DNA from: Hyphomicrobiales bacterium
Lineage (GTDB): Bacteria; Pseudomonadota; Alphaproteobacteria; Rhizobiales; Xanthobacteraceae
NCBI GenBank assembly: GCA_019075925.1
Contig: JAGXAC010000011.1
Coordinates: forward strand, 1-40,618
Direction of reading: 5' to 3'
DNA: 40,618 nt
In this document: positions 1 through 10,432 of the stretch, in pieces
Layout of the letters: every line of letters starts with the position of its first letter
How positions within the stretch are numbered: the stretch's first letter is position 1
Made by a program: the position numbers and the translations under genes
The notes under the pieces: model-generated
Seen by the model: the letters and a program-made list of their open reading frames with translations, nothing else
Databases searched by the model: none
What the model was told of the DNA's origin: nothing

Positions 1-41
1 CGTAAACAGTACAGAATGATTCGCGGCGCCATGTCGTTCAC

Positions 42-916
42 TCAATATTTCGGGAACAGGCCCTGCGGACGCAGCGCCAGTACGATGAGGAAGACGATAT
101 GCCCGGCCATGATTTGCCAGGCGATGTCGAATTGGCCGCCGATCGCCTGCGCGACGCCGAGCACGATGCCGCCGGCAAGCGAGCCCCACAGGCTACCGAG
201 CCCGCCCATCACGATCACCTCGAAGGCGATCAACAAACGGATCGGGCCGGAGGCCGGATCGAAATTGGTCCAGATCGACACGAAACCGGCGGCGATGGCG
301 ATGGTGACGAAGGTGATGCCCATGGCGACCGCATAGATGCGCACCGAGGAAAGGCCGATCAGGTTGGCGGCGTTGACGTCGTCGGATACGGCGCGGATCT
401 TGGCGCCGATGCCGGTGCGGTAGAGCAAAAGATCGAGCCCCGCCACCAGCACGACCGCGGCAATGAAGGTGACGATCTGGAACAGACCGACATTGACGCC
501 GTGCCCCAGCGCCACCGTCGCGGTTTCCATCCAGCCGCCGGAAATTTTTTGCGGATCGGCGCCGAAGCCTTCCAGCAAGCCGTTCTCGATGATGATGGAG
601 AGCGCAAAGGTGACGAGAATGACCAAGAGGACGTTTTCGCCGACCACCCGCTGCAACAAGAAGCGCTGCAGCACGAAGCCGACAAGAAACGCGAACGGCA
701 GCACGATCAGCGTGGCGAGAATCGGGTTGATGCCAAGCAGCGACGTCAGCAGCAGCAGCGCGTAACAGACCAGCACAATGAAATCGCCGTGTGCGATGTT
801 GACGAACCGCATCACGCCGGCGGTCAGCGACAGCCCGATCGCGAACAGCGTGTACAGCCCGCCCAGCATCACGCCCTGGAGCAACTGATTTATCCATACT
901 GCGGCCATCGGCTCGA

Positions 917-920
<4 letters not shown>
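42..920 (-). CDS. Branched-chain amino acid-type ABC transporter permease (LivH family)
   Basis: 292-aa multi-TM ORF with LivH-like sequence (GGLYTLFAIGLSLTAGVMRFVNIAHGDF...); start overlaps the upstream ATPase stop. Confidence 0.93.
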
Positions 921-1633
<713 letters not shown>

Positions 1634-1640
1634 GGCCGGT

Positions 1641-2348
1641 TCAGGTCCCGAGATAGGCTTCCTTGACGCGCCGGTCGGCAAGCACGTCTTGCGGAGCACC
1701 CATGGCAATGAAATTTCCGCCGGCGAGCACCGCCAAACGGCTGACCACCCGGCGCAACGCCTGGATTACGTGCTCGATCCATACGATAGTGACGCCACTG
1801 TCGTGTACTTTGCGGATGGTGCCGATCAGTACGTCGCATTCGGCCTCGGTCAGTCCGCCGGCGATTTCGTCGAGCAGCAACAGTCGCGGCCGCAGCGCCA
1901 GCGCCTTCGCCAATTCAAGCTGCTTGGTATCGAGCAGCGCCAGCTGCCCGGCCGGAACGAGCGCGCGGTGCGCAAGCCCGACGCTTTCCAGCACCGCCTC
2001 GGCTTCCTGTTTGCCGCGCGGCAACGCCATCTTGCCGCCGTGCACCGCCGCCGCCAGCACGTTCTCGAACACGCTCATGTGAGTGAAGGGTTTTGGAATT
2101 TGGTAGGTACGGCCGATGCCGAGACGGCAACGGTCCCACGCGCGCATGCCCGTGATCTCTTTGCCGGCAAATACGATCCGGCCGCTACTTGGCGGCAAGA
2201 CCCCGGCGATCACGTTGAACAGCGTGGTCTTGCCGGCGCCGTTCGGTCCCAAAATGCCGACGATTTCGCCCGCCTCGACTTTGAAGTCGAGCCGGTCGAT
2301 GACGACAAGTCCGCCGAAGGCGCGCGAGAGCGAAGCGAGTTCGAGCAT
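1641..2348 (-). CDS. ABC transporter ATP-binding protein (LivG family)
   Basis: Walker A GPNGAGKTT, LivG-like GRTYQIPKPFTHMSVFENV, Walker B LLLLDE. Confidence 0.93.
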   Translation of the reverse strand: MLELASLSRAFGGLVVIDRLDFKVEAGEIVGILGPNGAGKTTLFNVIAGVLPPSSGRIVFAGKEITGMRAWDRCRLGIGRTYQIPKPFTHMSVFENVLAAAVHGGKMALPRGKQEAEAVLESVGLAHRALVPAGQLALLDTKQLELAKALALRPRLLLLDEIAGGLTEAECDVLIGTIRKVHDSGVTIVWIEHVIQALRRVVSRLAVLAGGNFIAMGAPQDVLADRRVKEAYLGT

Positions 2349-2387
2349 CGCTGCTATCTCTCACGCGCCCCGGCTTGACGCAATCAA

Positions 2388-3674
2388 TCAGCTGTACGTC
2401 ATCGGCTCCGGTGTTCCGTTCACCGGAACGTTGGGCGACATCGTGTTGTCAACGATGACGAGTTCGATCGGCCACTTCTTGCCCTTGCGCCATTGGCCGG
2501 CGACCAGCTTGGTTTCGCTGGTGTTCGGGAATGGGCCGGTCTTGAAGTTGATCGGGCCGACGATGGTCTTGTAGGCGGTATCGCGGATCGCGTTGCGGAT
2601 CGAAGCCGGATCGTCGAGCTTATGCGTTACCTTCAGCGCTGAGATCGGCACCTCCAGCAGGGAGTGACGGAAGCCGAGGGCCATCGACGCTTGTTGCTTG
2701 GCTTCCTTTTCGTAGGTGTCGGCCAATTCGCTCGAGCTCTGGCCGGTCAGGCTCGATGAGTAGGGGTGATAACGCGACCACCACAGCTCGGACTCGAAGT
2801 TGATCGCGCGCGCGCCGAACGGATAGAGACCTTGCGGGAATTCACCGACCTTGCCGGCGGTGACGATCTTCGGCTTGTAGCCTTGCTGGGCGCATTGATT
2901 CCAGAACACGGTGAAATCGGGTCCCGGGATCACCGCGAACACGACCTCGCAATTCTCCGCCTTGAACTTGGAGATTTCCGGCGTGTAGTCGCTCGACGGC
3001 AGATCGAAGCGGCCCGGATCGATGACACTGAAGCCGGCTTCCTTCAGCGCCGGCGGCATGACCTTGGCGAAGGTTCGGCCGTCATCGTCATTGGCCCACA
3101 GGACACCGAGATTGTGGTTGGTCTTGACGCGCGACCAAGCCGCGGCGTTGCACTTGATCAGTGAATGACCGGCGAAGAAGAAGTTGTAGGTCCATTCGAA
3201 GCCCTTTTTTGGATCGCCTTTGCGGCCGAAGAAAAAGGATTCGAGCGGATCGTCGTTGGACACGCACGGCATGCCGTTGAGTTCGCACTGGTCGGCGACC
3301 GGATTGACCGTCTCAGGCGTGGCAAAGGTGGCGACGACATGCACCTTGTCTTTGAGGATCAGTTCCTGCGCGACTTCAGAGGCTCGGTTGGGATTGGACT
3401 GGCTATCCTTAGCGACGATTTCGAGCGGATGCTTGGTGCCGTTGATGGTGATCGAGTTGTTGGTCGCTTTCTTGGCGTGCTCGATGGCCCAGGCCATCTC
3501 GCCATAGAATAACGCGAGCGGACCGGTCCGCGGTCCGACCAAGCCGATCTTCACCGTCTCGGGAACTGCGATAGCCGGCCGAAATACGGTCGGCATCGAC
3601 GCGGCGGCGAGCCCGGCGGCGGCGGCGCCTTTTAATACTTTCCGTCGCGTGACGGAAGCTTTGTGAACGATCAT
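2388..3674 (-). CDS. ABC transporter substrate-binding protein, Tat-type signal (amide/urea/branched-chain amino acid family)
   Basis: N-terminus MIVHKASVTRRKVLKGAAAAGLAAAS (twin-arginine), followed by KIGLVGPRTGPLALFYGE; likely start is the internal Met of ORF 2388..3707. Confidence 0.9.
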   Translation of the reverse strand: MIVHKASVTRRKVLKGAAAAGLAAASMPTVFRPAIAVPETVKIGLVGPRTGPLALFYGEMAWAIEHAKKATNNSITINGTKHPLEIVAKDSQSNPNRASEVAQELILKDKVHVVATFATPETVNPVADQCELNGMPCVSNDDPLESFFFGRKGDPKKGFEWTYNFFFAGHSLIKCNAAAWSRVKTNHNLGVLWANDDDGRTFAKVMPPALKEAGFSVIDPGRFDLPSSDYTPEISKFKAENCEVVFAVIPGPDFTVFWNQCAQQGYKPKIVTAGKVGEFPQGLYPFGARAINFESELWWSRYHPYSSSLTGQSSSELADTYEKEAKQQASMALGFRHSLLEVPISALKVTHKLDDPASIRNAIRDTAYKTIVGPINFKTGPFPNTSETKLVAGQWRKGKKWPIELVIVDNTMSPNVPVNGTPEPMTYS

Positions 3675-3990
3675 AACTCCCTCCCTTTGTACGCCAGTCA
3701 TTGCCAAGGCGGGCTATCGCCCTACTTTTTGGCGGTGGGCAACATACCGGAAATTTGGTGGGTTGCTAGGACAAAATGGGGCGTAACAAAACGAATATGG
3801 GCGGCGATGTCCAACAATTGGCGCTGCGGCGTGTTGGCTCAAAAGCCGCGTGGTCGCTCTCGCTCGATTTGCCAACCGCTCGTCACTTGCGCCGCGTGCG
3901 CTGAGGAAAGCACAATGGCGGGTCAACCGATACAATCGACGCTGTTGTTTGTGCGGAGCGATACGATCGATTGGCGGCAGGGAGGTTCGC

Positions 3991-5160
3991 ATGGCTGGCC
4001 GCGCCCGTTTCGACTTTATCCATTTTATGCATTACGTACATTTGCCTGAAAATCAGAAGGACTTCCCGTCGCTTTGGGTCGACTTCCCCAACAAATATTT
4101 CGATCCCGAGAAGGGCTATTCGCTATACCAGCGCTATCTCTCCGAATTGGTACTGGCCGATAAACTTGGTTTCGACGCCATCGTCGTCAACGAGCACCAC
4201 AACACCGCCTACAGCATGATGCCGGCGCCGAATCTGATCGCCGCCTCGCTCATACCGCAAGTCAGGAACGCCAAGATCTGCGTCTGGGGCACGCCGCCAA
4301 ATCTCGAATATCCGAACCGGCTGGCGGAAGAATACGCCATGCTGGACGTGCTCTCGCAGGGACGGCTCGAAGTCGCGTTTCCGCTCGGCACCGGCATGGA
4401 GTACTGGGCCAACCCGATCAACCCGTCGACCGCGCGGGCGCGCTATCGGGAATCGATCGACATCATTTTGCAGGCTTGGACGCAGGACGGCCCGACCAAA
4501 TATTACGGCGATTTCTATACCTATCGCTATCTCAATCCTTGGCCGCGGCCGGTGCAGAAACCGCATCCGCCCTGTTACATCGTTGGCACCGGCAGCCCGG
4601 AGACAATCGACCTCGCCGCCCAGCTCGGCTTCGGTTATGCCTCTGTGTTTGTCACCAAGTCGCGCGCCCGTGAACTCAACGAGAAACTGCGCCGGACCGC
4701 GGCCGAACACGGCCATCACATCAGCCCCGAGCAGTTGCCTCTACAAGTCATTACCTACGTCGCCGAAACGGAACAAAAGGCCCGCGACGAAGGAATTGAT
4801 CACATCCGCTATTTCTTCGAGGACGCACTGCGGACCACGCCTACGTTCCTCGCGCCGCCCGGCTACCTCTCCGTCGAGCAACTCAAGATGCGTGCGGCGC
4901 TGGCTGACAAGCTGCACGGTAAGTTCGACTTCGACAACGTCAACGAGTCGTTCTTCGTGGCCGTCGGCACCGCCGATCAAGTGGTCGCGCAGCTCGAACA
5001 ATGGGGCGAGCAGATGGGGACCAATCATTTCGTCATGCTTGCCGCACCCGGCAACATGCCGAACTGGAAGGTGGTCAAGAACCTCAATCTGATCGCGCAG
5101 GACGTGATTCCGCGCGTGCGGGTCGGTGCCGCTTACGAGCGCCGTGTCGCCGCCGAGTAA
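3991..5160 (+). CDS. LLM class flavin-dependent oxidoreductase (bacterial luciferase-like monooxygenase)
   Basis: MAGRARFDFIHFMHY..., LADKLGFDAIVVNEHH, EEYAMLDVLSQGRLEVAFPLGTG; start at internal ATG of ORF 3850..5160. Confidence 0.88.
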   Translation: MAGRARFDFIHFMHYVHLPENQKDFPSLWVDFPNKYFDPEKGYSLYQRYLSELVLADKLGFDAIVVNEHHNTAYSMMPAPNLIAASLIPQVRNAKICVWGTPPNLEYPNRLAEEYAMLDVLSQGRLEVAFPLGTGMEYWANPINPSTARARYRESIDIILQAWTQDGPTKYYGDFYTYRYLNPWPRPVQKPHPPCYIVGTGSPETIDLAAQLGFGYASVFVTKSRARELNEKLRRTAAEHGHHISPEQLPLQVITYVAETEQKARDEGIDHIRYFFEDALRTTPTFLAPPGYLSVEQLKMRAALADKLHGKFDFDNVNESFFVAVGTADQVVAQLEQWGEQMGTNHFVMLAAPGNMPNWKVVKNLNLIAQDVIPRVRVGAAYERRVAAE

Positions 5161-5173
5161 CGAAGGAAACCCG

Positions 5174-5959
5174 ATGCCAGCGCAACCGATCCCCGCGCAA
5201 TTCAAGCGCGAAACCCACACCATCAACGGCGTAAAGACGATTGTGCTTACCGCCGGCAAAGGCGAGCCGCTGGTTTTCCTGCACGGTGCCGGCATCTGGC
5301 ACGGCATCAATTTCGCGCTGCCGTGGACGGAAAAATTCCGCGTCATCGTCCCATTTCATCCTGGCTTCGCGGAATCCGGTGACGATCCGGCGATGAACGA
5401 CATGCACGACTATGTCATGCACTATCTCGATCTGTTCGATGCGCTCGGCGTTGCTAAAATGCGGCTGGTCGGCTTCTCGCTCGGTGGCTGGCTGGCCGCC
5501 AAATTTGCCGTGGCGCACGGCGACCGGGTCGCGCGGCTGGTGCTGGTGGGACCGGCCGGGCTGCGCGGCAAGGAGCGGCCACAGGGCGACGTGCTCAGCC
5601 TGCCGCCCGAGCAGATACCTGCGCTGCTGGTTTTCAACTTCGACGTCATCAAGCCATATCTGCCGGAAAATCCGAAGGACCTCGACTTCATGGGCGAGCG
5701 TTACCGCGAAGGTGGAACGCTGGCGCGGCTGTTATGGGAGAATCCCTACGACCACAAGCTGCCGCGCTATCTGCATCGCATCACCATGCCGACGCTTTTG
5801 CTTTGGGGCGAAGACGACAAGCTGTTGCCGGTAAAGACCGCCGAGCTGTGGCGGCAACATCTTCCCAAAGCGGAATTCAAGACATTCAAGGGCGCCGGCC
5901 ATCTGGTGCTCGACGAGAAACGCGAAGCGGTGGACGCAGTCGCGCGTTTTTTGTCGTAA
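5174..5959 (+). CDS. Alpha/beta fold hydrolase
   Basis: HGAGIWHG, nucleophile elbow GFSLGGW, distal LLLWGEDDKLLP and GAGHLVLDEK. Confidence 0.9.
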   Translation: MPAQPIPAQFKRETHTINGVKTIVLTAGKGEPLVFLHGAGIWHGINFALPWTEKFRVIVPFHPGFAESGDDPAMNDMHDYVMHYLDLFDALGVAKMRLVGFSLGGWLAAKFAVAHGDRVARLVLVGPAGLRGKERPQGDVLSLPPEQIPALLVFNFDVIKPYLPENPKDLDFMGERYREGGTLARLLWENPYDHKLPRYLHRITMPTLLLWGEDDKLLPVKTAELWRQHLPKAEFKTFKGAGHLVLDEKREAVDAVARFLS

Positions 5960-6153
5960 GCGCGATGCATGTTTGTTTGGTCGTTGTCGTCGCGAAAAAT
6001 ATTTCGCAGTGGGCAGGAATAATAGCCGCGTTTCACCCCTATTTGTTCGATAATCGGACACCGTTCTTCGTTTCAATTGATTGTTGTTCGCGTCCGCCGC
6101 TGTTAGTGTCGCGGCGGCGCGCGCACGCCGAAGATAAATTGGGGGAAATGCAC

Positions 6154-6486
6154 ATGGACAATCTGAAAATTTACGCAGCTCCGCTTGGACGATTGTTGCT
6201 GGCCGGCCTTTTCATCTGGGCAGGCTACACCAAACTGTTCGTGTTCGGTCCGGAAGGTACGGCGCAATTTTTCACCAAGATTGGCGCGCCGATTCCGGAA
6301 CTGGCAAATTGGATCGCGATTATCGTCGAGCTTGTCGGCGGTATATTGCTTCTTATCGGCTTTCAGACGCGTTGGGTTAAGCGGCCTAAACGCAATAAAG
6401 TCGTTCTTAACGGCGCGGAATCTTCCGCGCCGTTAACTTTTTATAGGGTCTGCCATTCGACGATCTGTAAGCTTTCTCCTCTATAA
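6154..6486 (+). CDS. DoxX-like membrane protein, apparently C-terminally truncated
   Basis: MDNLKIYAAPLGRLLLAGLFIWAGYTKLF...IIVELVGGILLLIGFQTRWV matches the DoxX N-terminal half; then non-DoxX tail KRPKRNKVVLNGAESSAPLTFYR... Confidence 0.6.
   Translation: MDNLKIYAAPLGRLLLAGLFIWAGYTKLFVFGPEGTAQFFTKIGAPIPELANWIAIIVELVGGILLLIGFQTRWVKRPKRNKVVLNGAESSAPLTFYRVCHSTICKLSPL
6407..6441 (+). terminator. Intrinsic terminator-like hairpin
   Basis: Perfect 14-bp inverted repeat TTAACGGCGCGGAA-TC-TTCCGCGCCGTTAA followed by CTTTTTA. Confidence 0.7.
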
Positions 6487-6537
6487 GGCAAGGCGTGAGC
6501 CCTTGCGCTGGAGCGCGACTGCCGTACGGATTCGGCC

Positions 6538-6855
6538 ATGGCGGACGTCGAAAACAAAGTCGAGGATCGCCGAACGCTTCAGCGCACCCGTGTCCAGCGC
6601 AATGCCAAGATCATTGTCCCGCGCCGTTCGTCGGTCATTTCCTGCACGGTTCAGAACATCAACAGCAGCGGTGCCTGCTTGAAAATGGCAAACACCGGCG
6701 GCCTGCCGGAGATTTTCGACCTGACCTTCGAGCACGGCCGCACCCGGCGCTCTTGTCTCGTGGTCTGGCGCACGTCCGACAAAGTCGGCGTGAAGTTCGA
6801 ATCCGGTGCAGCTTTGGCGGAGGTTAGTGAAAGGCAGCTAAGCCTGCCGTTCTAG
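6538..6855 (+). CDS. PilZ domain protein (putative c-di-GMP binding)
   Basis: EDRRTLQRTRVQR...NINSSGACLKM: RxxxR-like and (D/N)xSxxG PilZ motifs. Confidence 0.85.
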   Translation: MADVENKVEDRRTLQRTRVQRNAKIIVPRRSSVISCTVQNINSSGACLKMANTGGLPEIFDLTFEHGRTRRSCLVVWRTSDKVGVKFESGAALAEVSERQLSLPF

Positions 6856-6868
6856 GATCCTTCGTGGG

Positions 6869-6913
6869 GCACGATCTTTTCGGAAAGCCGGTGACCACTT
6901 TTCCGGATCGTGC
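6869..6913. repeat. Palindromic intergenic repeat
   Basis: GCACGATCttttCGGAAAgccggtgaccactTTTCCGGATCGTGC: nested inverted arms GCACGATC/GATCGTGC and CGGAAA/TTTCCG between two convergent genes. Confidence 0.7.
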
Positions 6914-6914
6914 T

Positions 6915-7691
6915 TTAGAATTCCGCCACGGCGCGAATGAGCCGTTCGATGTCCTCCGGCCGGGACAGCCGGTGATCGCCGTCCTTCACCAGCGTGAGCA
7001 CGACGTCGTCGTTGGCAAGCCGCGACACCAGTTCCACGGCGTGACGCCACGGCACGTCGGGGTCTTCGACGCCCTGCAAGATGCGTACCGGGCAACCGGT
7101 TTCGATCATGCCGCCGAGCAAAAGGTGGTTACGTCCTTCGTCGATCAGTTGCCGTGTCACTCGGTATGGCTCCGGCGAATATTGCGACGGTCGCGACCAC
7201 ACGCCGTTCCGTTCAAGCTCGCGCTTGATTTCCGGCGTAAAACGCTTCCACATCAGTTCCTCGGTGAAGTCGACCGCAGGCGCAATCAGCACAAGTCCCG
7301 CAACCGAAGCCGCGCCGCCTGCCGCCCGTGCCCGCAATGCGCGGACCATGAGCAAGGCGAGCCAGCCACCCATCGACGAACCGACCACGATGTGGGGACC
7401 GCGCGCATACGCGTCGAACACCGCGATCGCTTCCTCGAGCCAGCGGCCGATGGTGCCGTCCGTGAACTCGCCGCTCGATTCGCCGTGGCCGGAATAGTCG
7501 AAACGCAGACAAGCGCGACCGGTCTGCTCGGCCCAGTGCGCCAGCGCCTGCGCCTTGGTGCCGTTCATGTCGGAGTTGTAGCCGGACAGCCAGAACAAGC
7601 CCGGTGGCGCACCTGCCTGTGCGTGCAACGCGATCGAACGGCGTTCGGAGCCCTCACCAATTTGCAGGAATTTCAGGTCGTTATGGTTCAT
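6915..7691 (-). CDS. Alpha/beta hydrolase
   Basis: LFWLSGYNSDMNGTKA, GHGESSGEF, GSSMGGWLALL, VRILQGVEDPDVPW, DGDHRLSRPED. Confidence 0.9.
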   Translation of the reverse strand: MNHNDLKFLQIGEGSERRSIALHAQAGAPPGLFWLSGYNSDMNGTKAQALAHWAEQTGRACLRFDYSGHGESSGEFTDGTIGRWLEEAIAVFDAYARGPHIVVGSSMGGWLALLMVRALRARAAGGAASVAGLVLIAPAVDFTEELMWKRFTPEIKRELERNGVWSRPSQYSPEPYRVTRQLIDEGRNHLLLGGMIETGCPVRILQGVEDPDVPWRHAVELVSRLANDDVVLTLVKDGDHRLSRPEDIERLIRAVAEF

Positions 7692-7895
7692 CCGTAAGGT
7701 TCCTGTGGCACCCGGCCCAGGGTCCTAATAAAGTGTTTGCCACACCATGTTTCGCCGTAAAAAATCCGGCGATGCAAGCGTTGACATCGATGCAGGGTCG
7801 TTGACTTACAGACAAAAACTCCCGATCTTCACGGTTTGCCTGTAGACGTCGTGCCGGTGAAAAGCCTTCCCTAACAACTCGAGGAGAAGAGAACC

Positions 7896-8435
7896 ATTCG
7901 TCGCCCAATTAGAACCGAGAAGCCGGTCGCCAAAGAGGGGCCGCGCGTCAACGAGGAGATCCGTGTTCGTGAGGTTCAACTCATAGACAAAGACGGCTCC
8001 AACAAAGGAGTCACCGAGATCAACGCCGCTATTGCCATGGCGCAGGAAGCCGGCCTCGATTTGGTCGAGATCGCGCCGAATTCGTCGCCGCCGGTCGCCA
8101 AGATCCTGGATTACGGCAAATACAAATATCAAGCGCAGAAGAAGGCCGCCGAAGCGCGCAAAAAGCAGAAAGTCGTCGAGATCAAGGAAATCAAGCTGCG
8201 GCCGATGATCGACGATCACGACTACAACGTGAAGATGCGCTCGGTGCAAAGGTTCTTCGAAGAAGGCGACAAAGTAAAAGTGACGCTGCGTTTCCGGGGC
8301 CGCGAAATGGCGCATCAGGAGCTTGGTTATAAGCTGCTCGACCGCGTCAAGGCTGATACCGCCAAAATCGCCAAAATCGAGCAGGAGCCGCGTTTCGAAG
8401 GCCGCCAGGTGGTGATGGTGCTGGCGCCGCGGTGA
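7896..8435 (+). CDS. infC: Translation initiation factor IF-3 with ATT start codon
   Basis: Reading through from ATT at 7896 gives (M/I)[61 protein letters not shown]..., in frame with ORF 8037..8435; SD-like GAGGAGA at 7881; in-frame TAA at 7872. Confidence 0.95.
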   Translation: MRRPIRTEKPVAKEGPRVNEEIRVREVQLIDKDGSNKGVTEINAAIAMAQEAGLDLVEIAPNSSPPVAKILDYGKYKYQAQKKAAEARKKQKVVEIKEIKLRPMIDDHDYNVKMRSVQRFFEEGDKVKVTLRFRGREMAHQELGYKLLDRVKADTAKIAKIEQEPRFEGRQVVMVLAPR

Positions 8436-8678
8436 GGGCCATTTAACCGCGCTGAACCGAAATCCTGGCGCCAAATGCGCGGCATCGCGAAGGTGTCCGT
8501 GCTCTTACGGTTGCCGGCCTGGCCCATTTGCCATTTCGAGCCGCCTCTGCCATAACGCCGCCCTCTCGCCGCCCGGCTGGTAAGGGCTGCCGTGGCGGCG
8601 CGACGTGCACCGGTGTTCCGTTTCCGAAGCTCGACTATCCGTCACACCGGGCACACATCGCTCGATACGAGCATTTTC

Positions 8679-8711
8679 GGCCCGCGCGGCTTCGCGCCTG
8701 CGGCCAAGGAG
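8679..8711 (+). promoter_or_regulatory. Hairpin abutting the rpmI Shine-Dalgarno (putative leader element)
   Basis: GGCC-C-GCGCG-GCTT-CGCGC-CTGC-GGCC directly followed by AAGGAG, 7 nt before ATG 8718. Confidence 0.4.
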
Positions 8712-8717
8712 AGCCAA

Positions 8718-8918
8718 ATGCCCAAGATCAAGACGAAATCGGGCGCGAAAAAGCGCTTCAAGGTGACCGGTAAGGGCAAAGTCCTCTACCAGCACTCGCG
8801 CAAGCGGCACGGCATGATCAAGCGCACGAAAAAGCAGATCCGCCAGCTGCGCGGCACCAGCGTGCTGTTCAAGACCGACGGCGACAACATCAAAAAGTAT
8901 TTTTTGCCGAACGGCTGA
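8718..8918 (+). CDS. rpmI: 50S ribosomal protein L35
   Basis: [47 protein letters not shown]... Confidence 0.97.
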   Translation: MPKIKTKSGAKKRFKVTGKGKVLYQHSRKRHGMIKRTKKQIRQLRGTSVLFKTDGDNIKKYFLPNG

Positions 8919-8980
8919 CGCGGCCGATTACGGTCGCCGTCATTGCATAAGCGTTTCGCGATTTCAGAAGGAGAACGATC

Positions 8981-9340
8981 ATGGCACGCGTCAAGCGCGG
9001 CGTCACCGCCCATGCCAAGCACAAGAAGGTGCTCAAGGCCGCCAAGGGCTATTATGGCCGCCGCAAGAATACGATCCGCATTGCCAAGCAGGCGGTCGAG
9101 AAGGCGAACCAATATGCGTTCCGCGACCGCAAACGAAGAAAGCGGACCTTCCGCGCCTTGTGGATCCAGCGCCTCAACGCCGCGGTCCGCCCGTTCGGCC
9201 TCAATTACAGCCGCTTCATCGCCGGCTTGAGCAAGGCCGGCATCACCGTCGACCGCAAAGTGCTCTCCGATTTGGCGATCCGCGAGCCGGCGGCTTTCGA
9301 GGCGATCGTCAGCCAGGCCAAGTCGGCGCTCGCCGTGTGA
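8981..9340 (+). CDS. rplT: 50S ribosomal protein L20
   Basis: [51 protein letters not shown]... Confidence 0.98.
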   Translation: MARVKRGVTAHAKHKKVLKAAKGYYGRRKNTIRIAKQAVEKANQYAFRDRKRRKRTFRALWIQRLNAAVRPFGLNYSRFIAGLSKAGITVDRKVLSDLAIREPAAFEAIVSQAKSALAV

Positions 9341-9346
9341 CGGCTT

Positions 9347-10429
9347 ATGCCCGACACCGCCCAACTTGAGCTGGAGCTGCTTCGCGACATCGCGGCCGCG
9401 CGCGATGAAGCTAGCCTCGAAGCCGTGCGCGTGGCGGCGCTGGGCAAAAATGGATCGATCACGGCCCTGTTGAAGACGCTGGGTACGCTGCAGCCGGAAG
9501 AACGTAAGGCCCAGGGCCCCTCGATCAATGGCTTGAAGGATCGCGTCAACGCCGCGCTCGCGGCACGCCGCGATGAGTTCAAGAGCGCCACGCTTGAGGC
9601 GCGGCTCAATACCGAAGGCGTTGACGTGACGTTGCCGGTTCGCGAAACGGCCGCCGAAATCGGGCGCGTGCATCCGATTACGCAGGTAATCGATGAACTG
9701 ACGACGATCTTCGCCGACATGGGCTTCGCGGTCGCGGAGGGCCCCGACATCGAGACCGACGATTACAATTTTACTAAGCTGAATTTTCCGCAGGACCATC
9801 CGGCGCGGGAGATGCAGGACACGTTTTTCTTTAATCCGAAGCCGGACGGCTCGCGGTTGCTGCTTCGCACCCACACCTCGCCGGTGCAGGTGCGCACCAT
9901 GCTGAGCCAAAAGCCGCCCATCCGGGTGATCTGCCCCGGCCGCACCTATCGCTGCGATTCCGACCAGACCCACACGCCGATGTTCCATCAGGTCGAGGGC
10001 GTAGTGATCGACAAAGGCTCACATCTCGGCCACCTCAAATGGATACTCGCCGAGTTCTGCAAGGCGTTCTTCGAGGTCGATCACGTCAACATGCGGTTTC
10101 GGCCCTCGTTCTTTCCGTTCACCGAACCCTCGCTCGAAGTCGACATCCAATGCCGGCGCGACAAAGGCGAAATCCGTTTCGGCGAAGGTGACGACTGGCT
10201 GGAGATTCTCGGCTGCGGGATGGTGCATCCGAACGTACTGAAGAATTGCGGCCTCGACCCCGACGCGTACCAGGGTTTTGCTTGGGGGATGGGGATCGAT
10301 CGCATTGCCATGCTCAAATACGGCATGGCGGACCTGCGCGCCTTCTTCGAGGCCGACGTCCGCTGGTTGTCGCATTACGGCTTCCGCCCGCTCGATCTGC
10401 CGACGCTGGCGGGAGGGTTGAGCTCTTAA
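9347..10429 (+). CDS. pheS: Phenylalanyl-tRNA synthetase alpha subunit
   Basis: [67 protein letters not shown]. Confidence 0.98.
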   Translation: MPDTAQLELELLRDIAAARDEASLEAVRVAALGKNGSITALLKTLGTLQPEERKAQGPSINGLKDRVNAALAARRDEFKSATLEARLNTEGVDVTLPVRETAAEIGRVHPITQVIDELTTIFADMGFAVAEGPDIETDDYNFTKLNFPQDHPAREMQDTFFFNPKPDGSRLLLRTHTSPVQVRTMLSQKPPIRVICPGRTYRCDSDQTHTPMFHQVEGVVIDKGSHLGHLKWILAEFCKAFFEVDHVNMRFRPSFFPFTEPSLEVDIQCRRDKGEIRFGEGDDWLEILGCGMVHPNVLKNCGLDPDAYQGFAWGMGIDRIAMLKYGMADLRAFFEADVRWLSHYGFRPLDLPTLAGGLSS

Positions 10430-10432
10430 GCC

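Noticed and set aside
3811-3837. CCAACA-N15-TGTTGG inverted repeat in the divergent promoter region (possible regulator site)
   Set aside because: Short arms with a second overlapping palindrome; no regulator gene nearby to support a specific operator call.
5734-6153. N-terminal extension of ORF 5734..6486
   Set aside because: Overlaps the 3' end of the alpha/beta hydrolase and is unrelated sequence; the DoxX-like start is at about 6154 after GGGGGAAA.
7781-7809. TTGACA as an infC -35 element
   Set aside because: No credible -10 hexamer at 16-18 bp spacing, so I did not call a promoter.
8786-9988. 400-aa - strand ORF
   Set aside because: Antisense to rpmI-rplT-pheS; Arg/His/Asp-rich shadow ORF.
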